DNA of 64,000 nt, taken from NCBI GenBank assembly GCA_014529385.2, contig CM043944.1, forward strand, positions 179,929,240-179,993,239, given 5' to 3'. Origin of the DNA: Adiantum capillus-veneris (taxonomy: Eukaryota > Streptophyta > Polypodiopsida > Polypodiales > Pteridaceae). The notes beneath the pieces were generated by a model. That model ran no database searches. It saw nothing but the letters and a program-made list of their open reading frames with translations, and was not told the DNA's origin. Within the stretch, counting starts at the first letter, position 1, and every line of letters starts with the position of its first letter. Positions 56,811 through 64,000 of the stretch are shown one piece after another. The position numbers were made by a program, and so were the translations under genes.

Positions 56811-57190
56811 CTCTCTCCTCCCCTACTTGCAAGGCTCGCCCCCTCCTATGTAGGGATTGATAAAGACTTTTTGTGACACACACTAAGCACCCAATTTCCC
56901 TAGCGTTTGACCTTTGGAGACACCTTTGAATTTTGGAACCTTAGCATTTTGGAACTCTTAATGGGCTGCACCTTAGGGTCTTTTAATCCCTATTGCTGTA
57001 GATTGCTATTTTGCAGATGGGTCCCCCTTTGGATCCCTATTTTCCCTCCTTTGGATCCCTACCAATATTCTAGCTTTTTCTCCCCTGGCACTTCCCCATA
57101 TTAAATGATCATTTAGGAGAATTAGATATAATTGCTTATTATGACACTTACTCCAGGCCTGACTCCTCTTTGATGATGTGGGTAAGATCA

Positions 57191-58720
57191 CCGATGTCCA
57201 GCTCTTGGGAGGAGGGTACTATTAGATAGAGTTCAAGTGTCTAGAGATGACATCTAAGGTGATTTCAATGAGCCTGCTTGGTATCCAAGGAGCTCAAGCC
57301 TACTGCAGACGATGGCATCATGGTTTTGACCAGACTATAAATGTGCTTGAGGAGGAGGTTGATTTGCCTATATCGGTTTTCTTCTTAGGCATGAGGAGAG
57401 AGTACCTTCCTCTTCTCCCCATGTTTGAGACAATTTTGGAGTCTCCGCACATTGTAGCTTTAATTGTGTGTGGCCAAGGCCATGGGTTTACCTACTGTGT
57501 GGGTTCTTGTTCAAGGCACACACTCCCTCCCGAAGATGATACTTCTACCTTGTGTGAGTAGGGGTTGGATCAGACATAATGTGGAGTATTTGGGTCTCCT
57601 AAAATAGTGCTTCATTTGCAGACAAATGGGCCACTTTGCAAAGGCCTCAACACATTCTAGGGATCATACAACTGACAATTGGCAGCAGGTGCCTGTTGGT
57701 CATGGTGGTTGCGAGCGATAGGGACAAGCTTGCTACACTACTCCCCCTCGTGGCCGACCTCTTGCAACTTAGCAACATTAGGTTCCGACAGGGACCTTTT
57801 TGACCCCCTTCAGCAAGACCCCCAGAGCAGACTCGGTCCTCTTCAACTCCTCCCCCTCCTCCTCCCTCAAACACTGCCGCTTTGCCTCCCCCGTCTCCCC
57901 CCCACCTCGTCCACCTTCATCTGCACCTGCCACTTCTCCTCTCTCCCCGGTGGGGCACTCAGCCTCATCTTCCGACCCCACTGCTACTCCTCCTAAGATG
58001 CAGGGGATTAGACACATGTCAATAGCAAGGTGCTCTCTTGGTGATGCTTTCTCCCGAGCCGTGTGGCTTAGGAGGGACAACCCCATTTGAGGCTGCTGCT
58101 TTTGGGTCAGACTTCCCCTTTTGATGTAGTCCCTCAAGGGTTTACTAGCTTTGACATTTGCAGACAATGGGACCTCTTTGAATATAGTCTCATGTGATTC
58201 CTCTCCCACCACCGGGAGGAGGCTTGCTTTCCAGTCCACGTCCTCTTTTTTGCTCAAGGCAATGAGTCTTTGGATCCATTGGTAGGTTTCTCCTTTCCGC
58301 CATGTGGCAAGGACCCTATAGAGCGGACCCTCACACAGCTCTTGGCTAGCTCCAGATCTAGGCCACTGAGTTCTCACACCACACAGGGGACCTAGGGGTG
58401 AAAAAACCGGTATAGACACTTTGGCCTTCAACCAAGTTCAACGTGACACTGTTGCATGTAGCAAGTTGCAGGCACATTGTGGTGATTTGTTAGATGACAC
58501 TCATATCCCTCCATGCTATGTATTTGTACATGAGGATTCTTCGACAGAGGATGTAGCCCTATGGGTTGCATGCTTGGAGTGGGCCTGGGTGGGACAGTCA
58601 CTCCAAACGTGCTTTTCTAGAGGTTGCTCGGATGTGGATTACTCCCCTTTCAATACAACCTCAAAGATAGCGAGGTTGGCTAGTATTGCAACATCTATTT
58701 TCTCTCATTGAGCCCATGAG
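57191..58720 (+). pseudogene. LINE ORF1-like remnant
   Basis: 57247-57561 contains VDLPISVFFLGMRREYLPLL, resembling the nucleic-acid-binding part of plant L1-type ORF1 (DUF4283-like). A zinc-knuckle-like CRQMGHFAKA reading follows at about 57620. Then comes a Ser/Pro-rich stretch (57800-58090). Stops interrupt it. The minus frame 57778-58431 is open for 217 codons but is Glu/Gly-rich and matches nothing. I regard it as a shadow of the Ser/Pro region. Confidence 0.45.
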
Positions 58721-59275
58721 AATTGTCTCATGGAAGTGCATGGATTAGGTGGTCCCCAATTTCAATGTCAGATGGGGGGTCAATTGCATCAAGAGCTTCA
58801 TCGATGCCTGTGAGTGGTGAGATTGATATTCCTAGGAGTATCATCTGTGTGAGATCCACATTAGACATGCTGGTCAATTTTGCATGGTCGCTATGAGGTG
58901 TTTTGGTGAGCTCTATTTGGACCTTGAGGTATCGGAGGCGGGGTATATATGACTATTGTGGATTCTTGAAAGGAGGCCATTGTGGTCAAAGGTATTATTG
59001 TGCCAGGTAGATCTCAGTGGGTTACTATATAGATTCAAGGTTTCCTCATGGGTTTCTTGAACATTTACACGCCCAATGTGGCAAGTGCATGTGCTGAGTT
59101 TTTGTCTCATGTTGTCGAGTCTTTGCCGCATGTAGAGAAATGGTGTGCTAGGGGGGACTTCAACATGTTGGAGGACCCCTCTCACAGGATAGGAGGTGGC
59201 CATGCTTTATTGCATGGGGCGGAGTTGGCAGCTTGGGATCGGCTATGTATGACTATGGGGGTTTTTTATGTTTAG
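58721..59275 (+). pseudogene. LINE endonuclease fragment
   Basis: Frames include GLGGPQFQ at the N-terminal side. At 59048-59275 they give WCARGDFNMLEDPSHRIGGG, then AAWDRLCMTMGV. This is the apurinic-type endonuclease of plant L1-like ORF2 (GDFN motif and the following W-D). Stops and shifts in between show it is dead. The reverse transcriptase part is not seen. Confidence 0.7.
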
Positions 59276-59389
59276 CAACACTCAGGTTTTGTGAGAAATG
59301 TCAAAAGAAAAGAACAGACTGAACAAATTTTAAGCACTTCAATAAAAACTAAATTGAAAGAGAGAGAGCACATGCAACACAAAGTGGAG

Positions 59390-60000
59390 GAATTCTACCC
59401 CAAAGAGTATTGGCCCCAAACCTTGGCTCCCCTTTTGGTATTTCTTTATATTGCATCAAAAGAGTACAAGCCGGTACTCCATCCTCTGCTCCTTCTCCGA
59501 GAAGAGTGCCAGAGAATGAGCCCTAGCCTCATATTTAAAGGCCCTTGGCCATTAAAAGCAGTTTACATGAAAAGCTTTAAATTCAAAAGCAACTAGTCCA
59601 AAAAGCATATGGCCCGAAAAGCAGCCAGCACAATCTACAAAACTTTGTACAATCTACCACGTTAGCAAGCCAATGCAAGGTGCAAAAATCCATACAATCT
59701 ACCACATCAACAGATTAGCATGAACTATGGAAATCTGTACATCTACTGCTTTTTCTTCTTCATTTAGGGTTTAGGCCCTGGGTCAACATCTGCAAGTTGG
59801 TTCCGTTCTTCAGTGGCTTGATACGCAGCAATTTAAGACAAAATATCACAAAACTACTGACGTGTCAATTCACTGAAGAACAAACAACAATAGAAGAAGA
59901 AGTCCTACCAACTTATGGGACCCCGTATGATGGGGCCCAAGTGACATAAAGAAATTAAAATAAATCTAGACCCTCACACACACACAAAAGATAGCATAGA
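59390..60000 (-). repeat. Dispersed repeat family, inverted copy C plus partial direct copy D
   Basis: 59390-59850 is a reverse-complement copy of the 41815/48755 repeat (TTTCTTTATATTGCATC, CATATTTAAAGGCCCTTGGCC, AAAAGCAACTAGTCC and GGGTTTAGGCCCT are recognisable). 59856-60000 is the start of a direct copy (CACTGAAGAAC, CAACTTATGGGACCC). The two face each other and form an inverted pair. Confidence 0.55.
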
Positions 60001-60024
60001 AATTGATGACGTTGGAGAGGGGGA

Positions 60025-60756
60025 ATGGGGGAGCACGCTCGGCACAAACAAAAGGGCCTCTCTATAGCTCAGGGTATCCACAATCCCCTATCCTTTTGGA
60101 AAACAAATTCAAAACAACATTGCACACTAGGAGACCACTGCCTGCTCAATTTCCACTGTTCTCACACTCCACAAACCCACCACACCAAGCGTACCTACTA
60201 CCAGGGCATGTCTCTACCCTTACACACGCTGGTGCAGCTCAAATATGTTGACCCATGGAAAGGCTCATTGTGGCAGGTGTATGGTAGTAGGCAGTGTCGC
60301 GACAATGTGCTTGAGCCTGTCTTGGGCACCAAGTGTCACAGGTACCGTTGGATGTGTATGCTAAGTCGGCCATTTAACAGGCCAGACATGGTGCAAAAGA
60401 TTTGCGAGTCACAATGCTTGAAGATGCACGAAAAATTTTGTGAGGCGTCGTACATTGTGGCAAGGGAGGAGAATATCAACGAGGTGATCTCTTTGGTGTT
60501 CAAAGATAGGTGGGGCCGCCATTGCAGTAGAAGGCAGCCGCGGGGTGGCCAGAAAGTAAACGCTAGGAGGGGACCAAGACGGCGGGGGGGCCAACAGAGA
60601 GCAGCCAAGAGGACCAAGGACAGTTCTCCAGACAGGGATGAAGGAAGAGCAAGTGACGGGGCTGTAGCAAGGAAGGGCCACGTACCACCATCAAAGGGTA
60701 GAGAAGAGATTGATGCATGCCGTGAGGGGGTTGGAGCACTACAGAGAGGGTCCTAG
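60025..60756 (+). CDS. 243-codon ORF of unknown function
   Basis: Open frame with a Cys/His-containing middle (CHRYRWMCMLSRPFNRPDM, CESQCLKMHEKFCEAS) and a strongly basic Arg/Gly/Lys tail (RRGPRRRGGQQRAAKR). I recognise no family. The basic tail suggests nucleic-acid binding. A degraded gag follows at 61032, so it may be the upstream part of a non-autonomous retroelement ORF. It may also be a chance frame. Confidence 0.35.
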   Translation: MGEHARHKQKGLSIAQGIHNPLSFWKTNSKQHCTLGDHCLLNFHCSHTPQTHHTKRTYYQGMSLPLHTLVQLKYVDPWKGSLWQVYGSRQCRDNVLEPVLGTKCHRYRWMCMLSRPFNRPDMVQKICESQCLKMHEKFCEASYIVAREENINEVISLVFKDRWGRHCSRRQPRGGQKVNARRGPRRRGGQQRAAKRTKDSSPDRDEGRASDGAVARKGHVPPSKGREEIDACREGVGALQRGS

Positions 60757-61031
60757 AACAAGCACAGAGGGAAGAAGAGCCACGGAGTGCTGGCCGTTGT
60801 AAGGTAGAGGATGAGTGGGAGCACCGATTGCTAGAAGGCCGTGAGGAGCTGCATAACAGGTAGGGGGACCACCTGGGTGTCGGGCATGAGCTACAAGGAG
60901 CTGCGAGGGTCGCCGACTCCACGGTGTAGATCAAAAGGGAGTATGAGGTAGGTATATTATATGCTGGGTGTTTTTTCCATTTCCCCCTTCCCATCAGTGG
61001 TGCCCCCACTCAGGATATACTGATTGCTCAA

Positions 61032-62190
61032 GTGATGGTGTGGTGTAGTAATATGGTGCCAGATTTTGAGTTGGTGCTCTCAGGTGAACAGGATGCTGAA
61101 GATTGGATCTCAGATGTAGAGCTCTGGATGTTGTCGATGTGGATGGTGACCGATGAAGCCAAGGCAAAGGCTGTGCCGCTGGTGATGCGAGGGAAAGTCA
61201 AAGCTTGGTTCGAGGGGTTGGAAGTTCTTGATCGGCAATCATGGAAGGTGATTCGAGCTTGATTTGTCAAAGATTTCCAGCAAAGGCTTTAAACTGTAGA
61301 AAAGTGGATTCTCAATTAAAGGCATTAAAGCAAGATGTGTCTGAAGACTTCAGTGTGTTTCTAACCAAGTTTGAAGAGATATGGAAGCAACTAGCTACTG
61401 CTACCCAGCTGCAAAGTGGATATGTTTTCAAGATCTAGAGGTTCATGGCGTGCTTGCATCCGAGGATTAGAGACAACGTGGAAGCCGATGCGGATACCTA
61501 TGAAGACATGGTCTATCTGGCAAAGATCAAAAGTAGATAGGTTAAGCGGAAATTCAAGCTGGGCGTGTTGAAGCCAATAGATTCTATGCCTGTTGTTGCA
61601 GAGATAGCCAAGTATTCTTTGGTCCAACCAACGGTGTTTCCAAGTGTTTGAAGTGCAAGGTCTGTCGAGTAAGGCCTACTGTTGACTATGTTCCTTGGAG
61701 ATTTCTAGTTTTTGATGTGCATTTATTGAGGGTGTATGAGCTTGTCAATGAGGAGAAGCTCCAGATTGCGATGAACCAAGATTCGGGAGCGATAGCAGAT
61801 ATGGAGGTTCCGATGTGGATTGAAGAGTTAAAGCCTCTTCTTGTGGAAAGTTTGTATGAAAACATAGCAGAATGCAATTAGGTTGCAAATACCAAGGGTT
61901 CAAAAGCTGATGAAGAAAGTGACCAAAGCTATGGTGATGGTCAAGCTTTTGTGGAACAGCGGGCGAATGAAGATGCAGATATGCAGTCGCTATATGATGC
62001 CTATGATGATGAAGATACAAGCTCGAGTAGTTGGGAGACAAGCGAAGAGGATGGAGCATATGAGTCCACATCCTATGGCAAGGGGACGGAGTCTGATGAG
62101 CCTAAGCTGGTAAAGGTAAAGTTTCCCTCTTATGTGTATGATGATATGGTAGTAGCCCATGTGCAAGAAGAGCAGGTGCTCAAAGAATAG
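61032..62190 (+). pseudogene. Degenerate gag of a non-autonomous LTR element
   Basis: 61032-61262 has a Ty3-type gag start (DFELVLSGEQDAEDWISDVE, KVKAWFEGLEVLDRQSWKV). The reading continues through shifted frames: EDFSVFLTKFEEIWKQL, then FMACLHPRIRDNVEADADTY (about 61300-61540). 61648-62190 is acidic and contains no pol motif. Stops at 61263 and 61436 break it. Confidence 0.65.
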
Positions 62191-62321
62191 CAGGATGCAG
62201 GTGAAGAGCCAGTTTGCAAAGACCAGGGGGTTGGGCAACCATCTCTCGTGCCTTGTGATGGTCAGGGCATATTGACTGAAGAAGAATGTCTTGATGAAGA
62301 TGATGGGGATTTGATGAGCCG

Positions 62322-62894
62322 GTGGCCGATGTTGATGACGAGACGCAGATTTTGATTGCTAAAGCGATGGCGAGGATACAGGATATGCAAGGTTGTGTGC
62401 CTGATCCAGTGACGTTTGAAGCACCTACAGATGAAGTGGCTATGCAAGCGCCGCTATGCCAATTGTTGCAGGTTGTTTTTCTTGAAGACATGGATACTAT
62501 GGAGGAGTCTCTAGCCGATGGCTGGGGAACACAGGATACGGAAGCTGTGTAGGGTGTACAAGCTTGTTTTGGGTGGGAAAATGATTCATGCATGCAGTTT
62601 TTTGAAGGATGGTGTTATCGAGCTTTACAGGAATGGTTGGCTTACAAATTTATAGGTGCAAAGCAGGGGTGGTGTGCATATGCTTTACAGATGGATGATG
62701 ATGAGCAATACCATATCTTTGATCTAGGTGGAGTTTACACTATGCTTGGGGAAGCCTGCGGCTTTCCATTTGACCCGTGCGGGCTCTACAATAGAATCTC
62801 TCTCTATCTATTGTTGAAAGGACGCCCTTTCAACAACGTTTTCATAAAGATTCCATTAAAGATTCGTCAAAGATTCTATAAAGATTCCACATGA
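62322..62894 (+). pseudogene. Unidentified ORF before the LTR, one internal stop
   Basis: One frame of about 190 codons with a stop at 62550-62552. The second half is compact and Trp/Cys/Tyr-rich (FFEGWCYRALQEWLAYKF, GWCAYALQMDDDEQYHIFDL, GVYTMLGEACGFPFDPCGLY), which suggests a once-folded domain. No family is recognised. Its last codons run into the LTR start at 62812. It occupies the same place relative to an LTR as the captured helicase in the other element. Confidence 0.45.
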
Positions 62895-63883
62895 AGATGG
62901 TGATGAAGTAATGAAGATGAAGATGGATGCTGCAACATAAAGATACGAGTTCATGGACGTCATCGAGTATCCCGTTATTATTATTTTGAGCCATTACGGC
63001 CACTTTTGTTTTGTTTACGGGAACCTCATATTATAAATCGGCACTTGTATTTTGGCCGCAGATGCTTGTATAATGAGTAAAGCCAACTCAGTTTCTTGTA
63101 ATTAAGCTCTGTAGAAGCCTAGGGACAATTCAGGTCATTTGGCCGGACATTAGGTTTGAAGGCTTTGTATATAAGCTAAAACCTAAGTCTTTGTAAAAAA
63201 CACATTACGTTATCTCAATTAATATACAGTCGTGGGTTTTGCAGCACATGGTAGTGAGCTTCACGCACACACACCGTCGCACACACTAATCACATTGCAG
63301 ATATGAGAGTAGGAGCGAGTTAGCATCGAGGAGCTCTCCGTGTCAACGCAAGCAATGCAAGCCGAGGACCACATCGCGAGCCCACCTGCTACGAGCTATA
63401 TTTGGTCATAAGTACCTCAAACGACATCTGTTCTGAATGATCAAGTAGTCATTAGAGTCAGGGCGAGAAGCTCTTCGTGTTGATGTCTTTGTAGATCAGT
63501 TTCGGACACTTTTGAAATTGATGTTTTGAGTCTATCGCGATAGCGATTAGAGGTCTTACAGTTATGGTTTTCAGGGTTTAGGTGTTTGGCCATATAGGAT
63601 ATGTCCTTGTGAGTCTTGCCCTCCGATTTCGAGTCATTCCGATATGATTTGAGACTGTTTCGAGCTTGTAGTGTTTCGTAGGATGCGTTGTCTGTTTCTT
63701 TGCTTTATGGTAGTGTTGTGGTAGGATTAGTGACTGTAGAGTGTTGTTCGTGTCTAGCTCAGGGTTGACAACCCAGAGATTGCTTCCATGCCCTAATCGG
63801 GTCAGCTACGTCCTCGGATTGACAGTTTGTTGGTCTGTGTTCTCGCTGTGCTCCATCGTCCATCGCGGCGTACCCGCTAACAT
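62812..63883 (+). mobile_element. 5' LTR of a second tRNA-Asp-primed element
   Basis: It starts TGTTGAAAGGACG, ends CCGCTAACA and is followed by a primer site. TATATAAG lies at 63168. It shares ordered blocks with the LTR at 29318/37122 (TACGAGCTAT, CATAAGT, TCAAACGA, AGTAGTC, CAGTTT, GACACTTT-type), so both belong to one lineage. The body lies beyond the window. Confidence 0.75.
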
Positions 63884-63884
63884 T

Positions 63885-63901
63885 GGCACCGTTGCCGGGG
63901 A
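63885..63901 (+). other. Primer-binding site, tRNA-Asp type
   Basis: TGGCACCGTTGCCGGGG differs from the complement of the tRNA-Asp 3' end (TGGCGCCGTTGCCGGGG) at one base. The sequence after it (63902-64000) is the start of the element's leader. Confidence 0.85.
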
Positions 63902-64000
63902 AGAAGCGCCTAAACTAGCGTAGACCGCATCACTCGTGTTTGATAGTATATCATTTCTCTAGAGTTTTCTAGAGTGTTGTCACCCTTTGCCTTCTTAGTG

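Noticed and set aside
57778-58431. 217-codon minus frame, Glu/Gly-rich
   Set aside because: It lies opposite a LINE ORF1-like region with Ser/Pro-rich coding on the + strand. No family is visible, and its openness is explained by composition.

Overview
This window is nuclear DNA of a land plant, almost entirely built from transposable elements nested in one another. The evidence is plant-type Ty3/gypsy families (Tat lineage with a second RNase H, and chromodomain-type elements), a Ty1/copia element, primer-binding sites that match tRNA-Asp and initiator tRNA-Met, a plant-type F-box gene remnant and long (AG)n tracts. The species cannot be fixed from the sequence. I saw no operon, rRNA, tRNA or CRISPR array.

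Layout. 1-4442: pieces of decayed gypsy elements on the + strand (integrase C-terminus, an LTR with leader, a second LTR start, a gag-protease scrap). 4443-14621: a decayed Myb/SANT-like (trihelix) ORF on the minus strand, split in frame by an apparently complete, very young Tat-lineage element (4599-13712) with near-identical LTRs, a 4-bp target duplication and an open 1727-residue polyprotein. 14622-17106: an unassigned stretch, an Arg/Asp-rich minisatellite and a frameshifted F-box pseudogene. 17101-29317: about two and a half direct copies of a roughly 5.2-kb unit that begins in the last codons of the F-box ORF and carries chromovirus LTR and integrase remnants plus many microsatellites.

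29318-38078: a non-autonomous LTR element with a gag/protease-like ORF and a captured fragment of a DEAD-box RNA helicase beside its 3' LTR. Its 5' LTR and the chromovirus remnant in the first tandem unit each hold a copy of a 1.34-kb DNA element flanked by TTAA, and an empty site is visible in the window for both insertions. 38079-41430: a + strand chromovirus remnant with deletions. 41815-49420: two copies of a dispersed repeat around a decayed Ty1/copia element (42927-47926). 50130-56810: a minus-strand chromovirus with mutations in most domains, a recognisable initiator-Met primer site and a 5' LTR. 57190-59275: a LINE remnant. 59390-60000: an inverted copy and a partial direct copy of the dispersed repeat. 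60025-64000: gag-only remnants, an unidentified ORF and a 5' LTR with a tRNA-Asp primer site whose body runs off the window.

The most promising observations are the TTAA-targeting DNA element, the helicase-carrying retroelement with copy-switch scars beside the cargo, the repeated peptide module in the Tat leader, and the tandem unit seeded at the 3' end of the F-box ORF. The only ORF that looks fully functional is the Tat polyprotein.
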